DNA of 64,000 nt from assembly GCA_002914805.1 (NCBI GenBank), contig JXTB01000105.1:695993-759992 (forward strand), given 5' to 3'. This document shows, piece after piece, positions 46,180-58,222 of the stretch. The notes under the pieces are model-generated. The model worked only from the letters and a program-made list of their open reading frames with translations, was not told where the DNA came from and did no database searches. The translations under genes were made by a program, and so were the position numbers. The DNA comes from Parasponia andersonii. Lineage: Eukaryota > Streptophyta > Magnoliopsida > Rosales > Cannabaceae. Each line of letters opens with the position of its first letter. Positions within the stretch are counted from its first letter, which is position 1.

Positions 46180-49029
46180 ATGGCTGAGAGTCCAGTGACC
46201 TTTCTTGTAGATAAGCTAGCAGCCTTTTTCGAGAACGATGCGAAACTGTTAAGAGGTGTTCGGGAAGAAGTTGTGTGCCTGAAAGGAGACCTTGACCAAA
46301 TGAAAGCCTTCCTCAGGACTGCAGATGCATTGCAGGAGAGTGATGAGGAGCTCAGCGTGTGGGTTAGGCAAGTCAGAGATATTGCCCATGAAACTGAGGA
46401 TCTTCTTGATGAGTACACGCTGCTCCAAGCACATGATCATGGACATGGACTCTACGGCTCCCTTTGCAGATTTGCTTGCTGTATCAAGAATGTCAAAGCC
46501 TGTTATCGAATCGCAGCTGAGCTGAAGAACATCAACTTGAGACTTCGAAAGATCAACGAGGTTCACAAGCGGCTTCGCCATAAGTTCAACAAACTTGAGC
46601 AAGGTTCTGGATCGGCTGGTGCTCTTATTACTTGGCAGGATCGTCGTGACGATGCCCTTCTATTGGACAAATCTGATCTTGTGGGGATTGATGAGCGTAA
46701 GAAGCAGCTCGTTGAGTGGCTGATCAAGGGTGGCTCCGGGCGTGAAGTTGTTTCGTTAACTGGACAAGGAGGTATGGGGAAGACCACCTTGGCAAAGCAA
46801 GTCTATGATGATGATGAAGTCAAGAAGAATTTCAAAGTACGTGCATGGATCACTGTTTCCCGATCTTTCGAAATAGAGGATGTCCTCAAAGACATGGTTG
46901 AACAGCTGTTCAAGGCAATAAGAAGAAGAGTGCCACCATCGGTCCAAAACATGAGCAACGATCGGCTCAAAATGACAATCAAGGAGTTGCTGCAGAGAAG
47001 AAGGTATCTGATTGTTTTGGACGATGTGTGGCAGTTGCACGCATGGCGTTCTGTGCAATATGCTCTGCCTAACAACAGCTTTGGCAGCAGAGTTATGCTC
47101 ACTACTCGGAATACCGATGTAGCCTCTACTGCTGGCATAGAATCTGATGGCAAGACATATGTTTTGCAGCCTTTACCTCTGGCGGAGTCATGGGAGCTGT
47201 TCTGCAAAAAGACATTTCAGGGGAATACTTGTCCTGCCCACTTAGAGGAAATTTGCAAGTATGTTTTGAGAAAATGCGAAGGATTGCCTCTTGCGATTGT
47301 GGCTATCAGTGGTGTTCTGGCTGCAAAAGATACACGCAGGATCGATGAGTGGGATATGGTTGCTCGTAGTCTTGGAGCTGAAATTGATGGCAATGACAAA
47401 CTCAAGGACATGAAAAAGGTTCTTTCTCTTAGTTTCAATGATCTTCCATACAATCTCAAGTCCTGTTTCTTGTACTTGAGTATGTTTCCAGAGGATCATC
47501 TCATTGAACGAATGAGGCTAATTCGGTTGTGGGTGGCGGAGGGATTCATTGAAGCAAAAGAAGGTAAAGTTTTGGAAGAAGTAGCGGATGACTATCTAAA
47601 TGATCTCTTGAATAGAAACTTGATGCAAGTGGCAACAACTACAAGTGATGGAAGAGTCAAAACTTTACGGATCCACGACCTTCTCCGGGAGATCATCATT
47701 ACGAAATCAAGAGACCAGAACTTTGCCACAATTGTGAAAGAACAAAGCGTGCATTCGTATGATAGAGCCCGACGCCTTTCGGTCAATTACACACTGCAAT
47801 ATCTACAGCCAAATAGGTCAGTTTCCCAACTACGCTCACTCTTCATGTTTGAGGTTGTTGAGAAACTAGTCTTGCATAAATTGTTTCCTAGCGGCTTTCG
47901 GCTACTTACTGTTCTAGATTTGCAAAATTCTCATTTGAAGAAATTCCCTGTTGAAGTTGTGAGCTTGTTTTACTTGAAGTATCTGAGCTTAAGGGATACC
48001 AAAGTGAAAACAGTTCCACGATTCATAGGGAAGCTTCAAAATCTAGAGACTTTAGACCTCAAACATTCTCAAGTTACTGAGCTACCTGTTGAGATACTTA
48101 AGCTCCAAAGACTACGCCATCTCTTGCTATATAGAAATGAATTCATATATAACGAACTTTTCGAGTCGAAGTCTGGTTTTAAAATCATGGGAAATATTGG
48201 AGTTTTGCAATCCATACAAAAGCTCTGCTTCATTGAGGCAAATCATGGTAGCTGTAATACTGTGAATGAGGTAGGGAATCTAACTCAACTGAGAAGGCTA
48301 GGCATTTTAAAATTGAGAAGAGAAGATGGAAAAGTTCTATGTTCATCCATTCAAAAGCTAACTAATCTCCGAGCACTCTCAATAGCATCGGTTGAAGAAG
48401 GCGAAATCATTGATCTAGAACACCTTTCTAATCCTCCAGTGTTGCTACAAAGGCTGTACATGAGAGGACGGTTGGAAATGCTACCTCACTGGATCCCTTC
48501 ACTACAAAGCCTCGTCAAGTTATCCTTAAAATGGAGCAGGCTAAATGATGATCCACTGATATACCTTCAGCACATTCCCAATCTTGTTCATCTCATTCTA
48601 TGCCAGGTGTTCACTGGAGACAACCTGCGCTTTCGCGCTGGAGGGTTTAGAAAGCTCAAGATTTTAGGCCTGGATGACTTTGAGGAGCTTCGATGCATAC
48701 AACTGGAGCCAGGAGCAATGGAGTTTCTTGAGAATCTAAGCATACGACAGTGTCAGTTTCTAGAGAAGGTTCCTCATGGCATTGAAAATCTAACCAAGTT
48801 GAAATTGCTCGAGTTTTTCGATATGCCTGCAGAACTATTCAACACTCTTCGTCCTGATGCAAAAGATAGTGATTATTGGAGAGTCGCACATATACCAGAA
48901 ATTTATTCTACATACTGGAGAGAAGGAGAAATGAAAGTCTATAACTTGGAGAGTTTGAGCGAAGGAGAGAACTCTCCCCTGCCCAGCACTCTAATTAGGC
49001 CTCATGATCTTCACACACGTTGGAAGTAA
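46180..49029 (+). CDS. RPM1-like CC-NB-LRR disease resistance protein
   Basis: Intracellular immune receptor of the coiled-coil NLR class that detects pathogen effectors and can trigger cell death; its ligand is unknown. A single 949-codon exon without a break. Residues 1-22 (MAESPVTFLVDKLAAFFEND) fit the MADA-type N-terminal helix. The Rx-type coiled coil extends to about 135, with VRDIAHETEDLLDEY at 65-79 at the EDVID position. NB-ARC motifs are P-loop GQGGMGKTT (195-203), kinase 2 LIVLDDVW (277-284), RNBS-B GSRVMLTTR (302-310), GLPL (368-371), RNBS-D CFLYLSMFPED (429-439) and IHD (498-500) in place of MHD. Leucine-rich repeats span about 570-900 and end in a short polar tail. No integrated extra domain is seen. 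All key nucleotide-binding residues are present. Its paralogue at 27-39 kb is broken, so this may be the only working member here. Confidence 0.95.
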   Translation: MAESPVTFLVDKLAAFFENDAKLLRGVREEVVCLKGDLDQMKAFLRTADALQESDEELSVWVRQVRDIAHETEDLLDEYTLLQAHDHGHGLYGSLCRFACCIKNVKACYRIAAELKNINLRLRKINEVHKRLRHKFNKLEQGSGSAGALITWQDRRDDALLLDKSDLVGIDERKKQLVEWLIKGGSGREVVSLTGQGGMGKTTLAKQVYDDDEVKKNFKVRAWITVSRSFEIEDVLKDMVEQLFKAIRRRVPPSVQNMSNDRLKMTIKELLQRRRYLIVLDDVWQLHAWRSVQYALPNNSFGSRVMLTTRNTDVASTAGIESDGKTYVLQPLPLAESWELFCKKTFQGNTCPAHLEEICKYVLRKCEGLPLAIVAISGVLAAKDTRRIDEWDMVARSLGAEIDGNDKLKDMKKVLSLSFNDLPYNLKSCFLYLSMFPEDHLIERMRLIRLWVAEGFIEAKEGKVLEEVADDYLNDLLNRNLMQVATTTSDGRVKTLRIHDLLREIIITKSRDQNFATIVKEQSVHSYDRARRLSVNYTLQYLQPNRSVSQLRSLFMFEVVEKLVLHKLFPSGFRLLTVLDLQNSHLKKFPVEVVSLFYLKYLSLRDTKVKTVPRFIGKLQNLETLDLKHSQVTELPVEILKLQRLRHLLLYRNEFIYNELFESKSGFKIMGNIGVLQSIQKLCFIEANHGSCNTVNEVGNLTQLRRLGILKLRREDGKVLCSSIQKLTNLRALSIASVEEGEIIDLEHLSNPPVLLQRLYMRGRLEMLPHWIPSLQSLVKLSLKWSRLNDDPLIYLQHIPNLVHLILCQVFTGDNLRFRAGGFRKLKILGLDDFEELRCIQLEPGAMEFLENLSIRQCQFLEKVPHGIENLTKLKLLEFFDMPAELFNTLRPDAKDSDYWRVAHIPEIYSTYWREGEMKVYNLESLSEGENSPLPSTLIRPHDLHTRWK

Positions 49030-51234
49030 CTTTTATTCCAGGTGGGAATTCTCTAGTACATCAGAATGTAAATAATATGTAAATACATACCTCTGTTCAT
49101 AATTGTAAATATTCTGTAAATACTTTACAAAAAGCAGCTTCATGTATCAGAGGTTACGGGTTTGGTTCATGTAATTTGATATGCTAGGAGTATTTCTAGC
49201 ACTCTTATAAGCTGGTTGTAGAAAACTAGTCTATGCCTCTGGCCTGTAATGTATAAATATTAACTCTTGTACAAATCTAGGCTGCAAATATGAAGTAATA
49301 TGCATATGTGGCTTTGCCGGTGGTGGCTACAATGCTCCATCATCTGTGCTCCTTTTAGGTGTATATGACTATATTTTGTTTTACAATTTTCTTAGCCTCC
49401 TTTTACCATGGACGGTAAAATGGTTTCACTAGAGATCGATGTTCGCAATTGGATTCGGGGGTGAACTGGAATTAAGAAAAGAATGTACCAATCAGCCACT
49501 TTTTTTTTGGGGGGTACTTCTTTGGGGATTTCTTAACTACACGATGAATAATAATTGAATTGAGTGCAGTACACCGAGCCTAATTAGTCAAGTTTTCTTA
49601 AGAATATAAACATAATGATAATAAAGATATGTGTAATGTTTTCAATTAAAACATGTGTAACTAGGAACCAAAAGATCAAAGACCAATAAAAAAAAATATA
49701 AATCTGCATTACACCATTTGGGATACATTTGTTTCAACCACTAAATGTTGAATGGTTTGGTCCCACTTAGAAATAAGATAATAGTTAAAATATATGCGTA
49801 TCATTGGTGTAACATTTTTGTGCCAAAGTTTAATGTTGTCCTAGTGTCACTCTCCGCGCAAAATATTTTTTGTTTTACTTTTTCCTTTTTTTTTTTAAAG
49901 AAAAAAATTAGGTTTGCTATATTAGGAAATTCTACATATCGTGCTACTGTGTAATTCCTCCGAGTATAAATTTAAGAGCAAAAAGGTAATTCTATACAAA
50001 ATTTAATTATTGGTAATTTGGTTCCTAAATTTGAAAATAGTTCCATTTTCTTTCATTTCTGTTAAATATTTCATGGAAACTGTTAAAAAGAACTAAAAGT
50101 AAAAAGGGATAGTTTTAAGGACCAAAGTAAAGAATTTTCATATCTAGATACCAAAATAAGATTTTAGCATTAATTTAGAAACCAATAGGTCCTTAATCTT
50201 ATAAACGAAAAATAAGTCAAGAGGCATACTATTAGGAAAAACAAATATAATTCTCTTATTCAGGAGTTAATACTACAATACCCTTATGTTTATAAACGAA
50301 AAAATGGTAAGAAAAATATATAAGGGAAAAGACCCCCCCCCCCCCAAAAAAAAAAGAGCCAAGGTTCTTAACATAATTAATGGCGTGGAGTCTAAAAAAA
50401 CAAAAATTTATATGCTCCAAAGAGAGAAAACGGCTAAAATCTTGGGGGAAGAAGAAGGAACACAAATGTTGAATTTAACTCCTCTTAAGAATTTCTCCCT
50501 ATCAACTTTCACGCTATTGCTAATTGGGATTTTTGTGGTTAGATCATTTTCTAGGATTAGATTTCATAATATCTATTTGTTTTCAACAATATTTTTAGCG
50601 TAAATTACACATTGAATAAATTCTCTTTCTGTATATTGGTTAAATTTTGTATATTAGACTTTGTTCTTATGCATAACTGGTATCTATAATGTGAATTAGT
50701 TTTAATAGTTAAACTTGGTAAATTCATATGATTAACTAAGCTTAGAATTTTAAAAGTTTAAAATTTAAGGTAGCTTTGAAAAACCTAGTGATCTAGAATA
50801 TCTTAAGGCTGTCATACTTTAGTAAATCACTAAGAAATGTTGAATATGAGATATTTTATATAGAAAACTTTTTATTTTAAAATAGTGAGTGAGAAAAGAT
50901 TATATGACAATATATCTCATGTTCTCTATCATTAGTATAATACCGTAAGATTTAAAATGGTGTCTCTAAGACTATTCAACCTTTCTGTGAAGATGTCCAT
51001 TTAGGTCAATACCAAGGTTGATTTTCTACGTGATATTATCACGAAACAAAATATGTCCTTGATCTCTATTTATGCTATTGTGAAAAGAATGAAATTTAAG
51101 ATCTGGGATTAATGTTTATGCAAATTAGTGTTTATTGCATTTTATGAAAATCTCTTTCATGAACTCGCCATCCGTTTTGGTGATAAGGTGACTACTATTC
51201 AATTATGATATATATATATATATATATATATAAA
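49030..51234. other. NLR 3' region and spacer
   Basis: No gene is supported. A run of 14 C followed by 10 A occurs near 50333-50355. A TA microsatellite at about 51208-51232 borders the duplicated BCAT segment. Confidence 0.5.
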
Positions 51235-52040
51235 ACAAATTATACGGATGTGTTTTATGACTAAAATAGTATTAAACAAAACTTGGATCCAAATACAATG
51301 CAGATAAAGAACAGTCTTCAACGTGATCTCTTTGACCCTTCGTCTAGTGAAGTGCAGTTCATTGTGTGCTATAGAACTGATTTTTATGTACTTATCTATT
51401 GTATTAAAATAAGAGGATATATAAATCTGAGTCCCAAATTCAAAATCTAATATTTAAAGTTCATTAAATTAAAAAAGGGACACTTTAAAAAATAAAATAA
51501 AAAATAAGATGGAGGAAGTAGGAATGTCTAATACCAGTGGAGGAGTTGCTCAAAGCCGATGAAGCTTTCTACACATGAACTATAGTGAATACTATCAGTA
51601 TTAATGGTGCTATAAAATATCAGGGTAAAAGATATAGAACAACACTTATTTCCTTTTTCTAGGCTTTTCTATAAATTTAAGTTTTCTTTAGTGTTCATGT
51701 TATAATTAAAATTTTTAATATTAAAATGTGATTCTAGGGTTGAATGGAGATTAGAAAAGAAGCATTAGCTCAAAAATTATATGTATTCAAACCGGGCTTG
51801 TTGAGAAAATATGAGATGGACCAACCAGCTAAATTGAACTTTATTCTCCTTTATGTGTTGAGAGAATGCATCTCTCTTAAAAGTTTTTACACTTACTCCC
51901 CTCTTTTTGCTTGAAAAAATATGCTTACAACTATTGATAAAGATAAATGTGGTAGAATTTTTTACTTCTAGCTAGCTTTATGTAATGGAATGTTGTCCTA
52001 TTGAGCAAAGTTTATCTGAGCCTCATACTGTTGAAACAAT
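51235..52040 (+). pseudogene. partial BCAT pseudogene (intron 7 to 3' UTR)
   Basis: A diverged copy of the 3' end of the aminotransferase gene at 1.2-4.7 kb, same strand. It covers part of intron 7 (CTTGGATCCAAATA near 51282), exon 8 (51510-51631), intron 8, exon 9 (51738-51837) and the 3' region (CTTCTAGCTAGCTTT near 51965). In exon 8 the codon for glycine in the CTGT motif has become a stop (TGA 51576-51578). The exon 8 donor GT is lost (AT) and exon 9 has internal deletions. The presence of introns shows it arose by DNA duplication, not by reverse transcription. Non-functional. Confidence 0.9.
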
Positions 52041-52477
52041 AAAAAAAAAACAAAAAAAATAAGAAATAAAAAAAAAAAATTTTCTTCCATTCATTACATT
52101 TTAGCAATATGAATGTTTATTGGGAAGTTATCATTAAAAAACAAAAAAAAAAAAACCTGTATTTTGTCAAATATCCAAATATATCATAGGAAACCCTTGG
52201 AAAAAAAAACTTTCGAAATTAATTATTTTCAAATCCTTTTTGTAATTTCAAAAAAGTAAAAAAAAAAATAGTAGTGAAAGAGGAAATATTTGCATTCCTA
52301 GTTGATACGAAAGCACTTCTTAAATTAATAAAATGACCAAAAAAGGACAGCTTAAAATAGGAGAAAGCTTTTGTACATCCAAGTTAACATATCTTAGTTT
52401 TCTTTGTTGAATCACATCATTCCTTTCCTATCTCTTCCCCTTTCCCCCTCTTCCCCATCCCATAATATACACTCTTA
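52041..52477. other. A-rich spacer
   Basis: Long A runs at 52040-52080, 52140-52155 and 52200-52270. No gene. Confidence 0.5.
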
Positions 52478-53368
52478 GGGGTTGTTTGGCATCATAACTG
52501 AAAATAATTATTTTAAAAAACAAGTAACTCTTTTTTGAGAATAAATAAAAGTATTTGGCATTGTTCTCCGAAAAAAATATTTAAAAATAGAGTTAAAGAA
52601 AATAAAAATTATACAATAACAAAATATTGTTTTTAAAGTGTTCTGAGAACAATATTTAAAAACAAAGTTAAAGAAAAAAAAAATTAAAAAAAAAAAAAAA
52701 GGTGGTTTCAAAAAAATTTCCTAAAGCCTTTTTAAAAAAAAAATAAAACTCATTTTTTCATGATCTTCATATACACATTCTCTCATAATTTTCTCTCCTC
52801 TCATTTTCTCTGGTCACTTTCTCTTTCTTTATTTTCTCTCGTTACTTTCTCTTTTCTCATTCTCTTAATCCTCATTTTCTCTTCTTATTCTTTCTCATCA
52901 TTTTCTCTCTCCTCATTTTATTCTATCACTTTCTCTCTCATCATTTTTTATCTCTTTGTTTTTTATGACTTTATTTATCTGTATTTTTTCTCCCTATGTA
53001 TTCTTATCACTTTCTTTCTCTTGGGTGTATTTATTAGTTTCTCTCTCTTTTATCTTTCTCAAGTCTTCTTATTTCCTCATTCATTCTTATCACTTTCTAT
53101 CTCTTTATTATCTTTCATTATATTTTTTCTTATGACTTTCTCTCTCCTCATTCATTTACTTGAATTTATCTTTTGTTACTCTTTCTTGACTTTTTTCCTT
53201 TAAATATTTTTTTATAATACAAATATGATTTTTTTTTAATTCATCTAATTTTTTTTCTTAAAAATATTTTCAAAAAATATTTACCAAACATCTCTTATTT
53301 TCTGAAAATATTATAAAATATTTTTTATTCTTGTTCTGAAAACGCAACTCTNATACTGCCTCAAACAC
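52478..53368. mobile_element. possible non-autonomous DNA element with a pyrimidine-rich core
   Basis: The left end GGGGTTGTTTGGCATC faces a right end whose complement is GTGTTTGAGGCAGTA. Internal copies of the TTTGGCA and GGTAAATA type, with A-rich arms, face each other. Such ends are common in plant MITEs. No target duplication is found. The middle (about 52770-53200) is almost pure TCTC/TTTC and gives a spurious 147-codon ORF. An undetermined base lies at 53352. Confidence 0.4.
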
Positions 53369-54860
53369 GTAAATATGAGAACATAAAATTTACCACTTAA
53401 ATTGAAGTGAACCTAAATTAAATCAAAACCTTATATATGATTTCTTCTTTTCGAGATCATTTATGGGTTTACCGAAAGTACAGCTACACCTAATTACATC
53501 GGCTCTATCAAAAACACCTAATCCGATTGAAATATCGAACAAAAGAAAGTGAAAAAATTGAAAAGCAAGAGAAACATCATTGTAGGTGTATTTCAGTTTT
53601 GTGTTTGTGATTGATCGGATTATGTTCTAATAGCTGTAAAGTTTGTGTTGGGAGTTTTGGATAGGAAAACAGGTTCTTTAAATAATAGATAAATCTGTAA
53701 TTACAAATTATATTTTCATTAAAAGAGATGTTTTTCAATGACAAAGGGTGTAAATATAGCCACCCTTTGTGAACTGGGGCGGAAAATTCGTGTTAAAAGT
53801 CAAAATTGTCCTCATTTAAAAGTTTAAAATACAATGTAACTAAATAAACCTTAGCCAGACTATCAAAGCTAAGCCGCTTTGGCAAGAAAAATTTTGTAAA
53901 TTAGGAAAAAAAAAAAATCAAACACAAATTGAAAACAAAAAATTAAATAATTTAGGCTTTTACTTTTGGTTTTGAAATATTAACATGAGTAACTTAAATT
54001 TTGGGCAATAAAAAAATATGTTTTTTTTTTAATTTAAGTTTGGATTTTTTAAAATTTAAAAATGCTTTTTTTTTTTTTTAAAAGAAAGACATAGTTTTGA
54101 TAATTTAGTTTAGATTGTTTTGATTATACACATAACTTCTTTTCGCTTGGAGCTTTTTATTGAGGGATTTTTGTATAAACTTTCCTCCAATTTCATAGTT
54201 ACATGTGTGTTTTTGGTAACATTACTTTAAATAGTTTTTTGTAAAACAATTTTGAAAACCATGTTTAGAAAACTTTGTTTTTAATTTGTAGTCAAAATTT
54301 ACCTTTTAGAAATGGAAGTTCCCTAACAAGGGCGACAACTCTCTCTCTCTCTCTCTCTCCCTCTCTTGTACTTATATATGATGTTTTCAATATGTCAAAG
54401 ATCTCTCTCTCTCACATTCCTCTATTTATATATGATGTTTTCAAAATGTCAAGTTCCTTTGTAATTGGACTATTATAGCTCCTATTTCACATAACTTAGA
54501 TAAAAAAAAAAATTGAGACAAAAGTAAAGATCTCTAAAGTTATCAAATGAAACCATAGGAAGTGATATGACGGTTTCCTTAAAAAAAAAAAAAAAAAAAA
54601 AAATGATAAAGTTAATTTTAACTGAGTTTTCGTCAAAATTTGACAAAATAAAGGTTTTTCTATGATAGTTTCTTATGCTTATTTGGTGCATCTTTAAACC
54701 GATTGCTTTGATGTAATGCATCCTTTCTTTATTAATGAGATACACGACAGAAGTAATATTCTTCATTATCCACTAATCGTTGAAGAGATTTGTTATCTTT
54801 GACAAGAGAATTGACCTAGAATTCTTGAAATATCTCCAAATAGCTCAGACTCTCAAACTT
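53369..54860. other. intergenic with a short duplicated phrase
   Basis: No gene. A CT microsatellite at 54337-54365 is followed by two copies of TTATATATGATGTTTTCAA (near 54373 and 54426). Confidence 0.5.
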
Positions 54861-55546
54861 AAAGATGTCAATTCCACCGAACGGAGTGATACACACCAGC
54901 TTGAATAGGCAGGGTTTCTACCCTTATAAATGGTATGGGACATAGGCCGGAAATTTCTCGTTTAATATTTAGTGAAGCGGGGCAGGTTTGAGATTGAGTG
55001 TCCCGCATCGACCCTGCCCTGATTATATGTAAGTTAATTTCTATTTTTCCATATAATAGTGATTCAAGTAGATATTTAAAAAAAAAAAAGATCTAATAAT
55101 ATATAGTCATATACTAATATTTTTTGAGTTATTTGGGATTGTGTTAGCTTTATGAATGAATGATATGTTATATGATTTTGGTATTAAATGTTTTATATTT
55201 GACAATTCTAATATTTTAAAGTTTTATTTGAATGTGTTTTTTTTAGTTATTTAGGTCTAAAATTAGAATTTTTAATGAAATTAACTTTAATTTTCATTGT
55301 TTTTGATATATTTAGACTTTTAAAATATATGAACTAACGTAGAATGGTTTAATTTATTCAAGATGACGATTCCAAATAAGGACTCCGATATACCAATGGA
55401 GAAATCAATTCCTGATGGGGATTCTCCAAAATTGTCTTGTATCAGATAAAATGATAAATGATGTGAGGATGGTATGATAAAATAATAATAGAAACAGGGA
55501 TAATAAATACAAAATCGATCCCATCTCGCCCGATTGACATCCCTAA
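54861..55546. mobile_element. non-autonomous hAT element with 8-bp target duplication
   Basis: The left end AAAGATGTCAATTCC pairs with the right end GATTGACATCCCTAA (complement TTAGGGATGTCAATCGGGCG), the usual terminus of a common plant hAT group. The flanks TCAAACTT (54853-54860) and TCAAACTA (55547-55554) match at 7 of 8 positions. Inside are GC-rich arms (GGGGCAGG, CCCGCATCGACCCTGCCC) and an AT-rich core without coding sequence. Confidence 0.78.
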
Positions 55547-55966
55547 TCAAACTAGCACCATTATAACCATGCCATGATGAACCGGGCCAAATGTCGACAT
55601 CATAACATCTATGATCTACCATGATAGATAATGTGCACTTACACTATGTTTGGCAGCAAAGAGAGGAGAAGGAAGGATGGATAGATTAGAAATGAGGGAG
55701 TGTTTGAGGGACGGCGAGGATAGCAAGTATTTTTCATGTTGTTTGATATAAGAAGGAGAGGACTGACAGATTTAAATATATAATCACCATTTTACTCAAT
55801 TATAAAATAAATATTATTGATTTTCTTAGAGTGTAATTTTTTTATTTTTTATTCATTTTTTATTCCTCTCTATCATCCTCATAAAGACAGAACGATTCGA
55901 TTTGCTGAGGCTAGAGGAATTTGTGACCTCTCTAACTCTTCTTTCCTTCACACAATCCCTCCTACT
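55547..55966. other. spacer between two hAT elements
   Basis: A phrase ACTATGTTTGGCAGCAAAGA at 55645 looks like a transposon end, but its partner is uncertain. No gene. Confidence 0.4.
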
Positions 55967-56628
55967 AGAGACAGCAAAATAGGTGGGTTGAGCAAGCTAT
56001 TTTGCCACCTCCCAAAGTGGGCTTGAGAGGGAAAGTAGGCCAGCTCAACCTGGCCTAGAATTTTAAAAATAGAGCCCAACCCAACCTCTTACGAGGCGGG
56101 CGCTTAGGTCGGTTGGCTTGTACCGGTTTATTCTTAGCCCAAATTAAAAAAAATTTAAAAAAAAATTAATATTTGTATAATTAATTAAAAATATTAGAAA
56201 TTTAAAAATAAAATTTATAAAAAATAAATCATATGTTATGTTTTTTCCTATTGATAAAAATTTATAAATAATTAAATAAACTAAAAGTATATAAGTTGAA
56301 TAGTTGATTAAAAAAAAGTTTAAAAGAAAAATTTTAAGAAAATTATTTAGCATTAGATTGAAATTTGAAAATGTGAAAAATAAAGCAAGGGAATATGTGT
56401 TTATAAGTATTAGAAAAAATTTATATTTAAATTTATTTTAAAACTTAAAAAAAAAATTAATTTTGGCCGACAGGCCTAGATAACTAGGCCCAACCCTACC
56501 CAGCCCTACCCCTAGGGTCAGGTCAGCCTGCGGCCCATTTTAATGCAAGCCAAGCCAAGCCAGCCTGCCAGTCACAATGACGGGCTGCAGGCCATACTGT
56601 TTGGCCTAGCACATTTTGCCACCTCTAT
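55967..56628. mobile_element. second non-autonomous hAT element with exact 8-bp target duplication
   Basis: The target duplication CTCCTACT lies at 55959-55966 and 56629-56636. Terminal inverted repeats are AGAGACAGCAAAAT on the left and ATTTTGCCACCTCTAT on the right (complement ATAGAGGTGGCAAAAT). The arms are rich in GGCC-type sequence (for example GGCCCAACCC), the core is A-rich, and there is no ORF. Confidence 0.88.
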
Positions 56629-56912
56629 CTCCTACTCAAATAAGAGTATTCAATATTCATGAGATTCAATCCAATTTACAAAGTACGTATATTCGCACAT
56701 GTGTAGATTAGATTAGATTGAATTTTTGAAATCTACATTATTATCGATCAGTATACTTTTCACCTTAAAAATAACCGATCTAATTTGACCGCACTTAAAG
56801 TATATATAATATATAACTTATACGCTTTTTTTTTTTTTTTTTATAATTCACATATGTTGTAAAAGTATCTATTGTTGTAGTTTAAGATGTAAGATTTTAT
56901 TATACAACATAC

Positions 56913-58162
56913 TATAATAGCCCACCGGCGAAGCTCTCCCGTGCCGCGCCGAGCCGACGCCGAGCAGTTACAACCATTGGAGAAGCCCACCGGAGCCGGA
57001 GAAGATGAAGTGCCCATTTCGGATTTTTGGCCGCCGACGATGATTCCGGTCTCCGTTCGACCTCAAACCAAGCTCGTTGGATTCGTCTCGTTGAGAGAAA
57101 TCTCAAGATATATATATCTTAACCCCATAATGCTCAAATCAAAAGTTGTCATTTTTTGATATTTTGAGTTTAAGTTTGACTTTTTGATCCGGCCGTTGGA
57201 TTGTGTTTTGTTGTCATTTTTGGATTGTACTCAGAAAATGAGGAAGTTTGATATATATATATATGTATATATATATTGCCTATATTTGGTGACCGGCACA
57301 AAAATCGAGATCGGACGGTCGAGATTTATCTCGTTTTACGTACCACCAGCCCGGTGAGAATTCAGTGGAGAGGTCCGTTTGTGGATTTACAATTCCGGTA
57401 AGAATTGATTTTTTACAAGAGGACGATCTAGGGCTTAGAATTGGTTCCCAACCCTCCAAGTGATCGTCAATAACACATTGAGGATTCAATAACGGGGTAT
57501 TACTATTCGAGCGAGGTAAGGACTCAATTACCTCTGTTTTATATCATTTTCGAATAAAACTCATTTTCTACAATATATGAGAACAAATGTGATTTTTGAT
57601 TTTCTTGAACATGTTATGAAAATTGATTGTGTGATATATGCATATTGTATTGCTCTGGAAATTTTTTGAGTGCATGTTATTTTGGGTATATTAAAAATAG
57701 AGCCGTAATGCTGCCTGTTTTCCTATAAAACCTAGTATGTTGATTTTATTGAAAAACTCGAGCATGATTATTTTCATACTTCAATTCTGTATTGCAGGTA
57801 TCATAGGATCATACATGAGTACCATGTTAGCATCGTGGGTTTACAGTGTGGCACTGCATGCCCCACCATCGGTGTAGAGTCCGTAAACCCGCACGGGATT
57901 TTGTTACTTCTGATTACCTCCCCATTTAGCAGGCGTAGGCAATTCGGTTGCCCTTTCAGGTTTAGTAGGCGACACAGGGGTGTCCCCTCCGGGTATGAGC
58001 TTAGGTGTCAGGCAGGCTGTTAGGCATACTTAGTGCCATCATCCTGCATTTCCACAGATAAGAGGATGAGAGCTCATGGGTATGGGTTGATTTGTGTCAT
58101 GTGCATATGAATTGAATAGTTTTGATTACACTGCTTTTTATATATATGGATTTCCGGTTTGG

Positions 58163-58222
<60 letters not shown>

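Noticed and set aside
52760..53203. 147-codon ORF rich in Ser/Phe/Leu as a membrane protein
   Set aside because: It is the translation of a pyrimidine-rich low-complexity tract.
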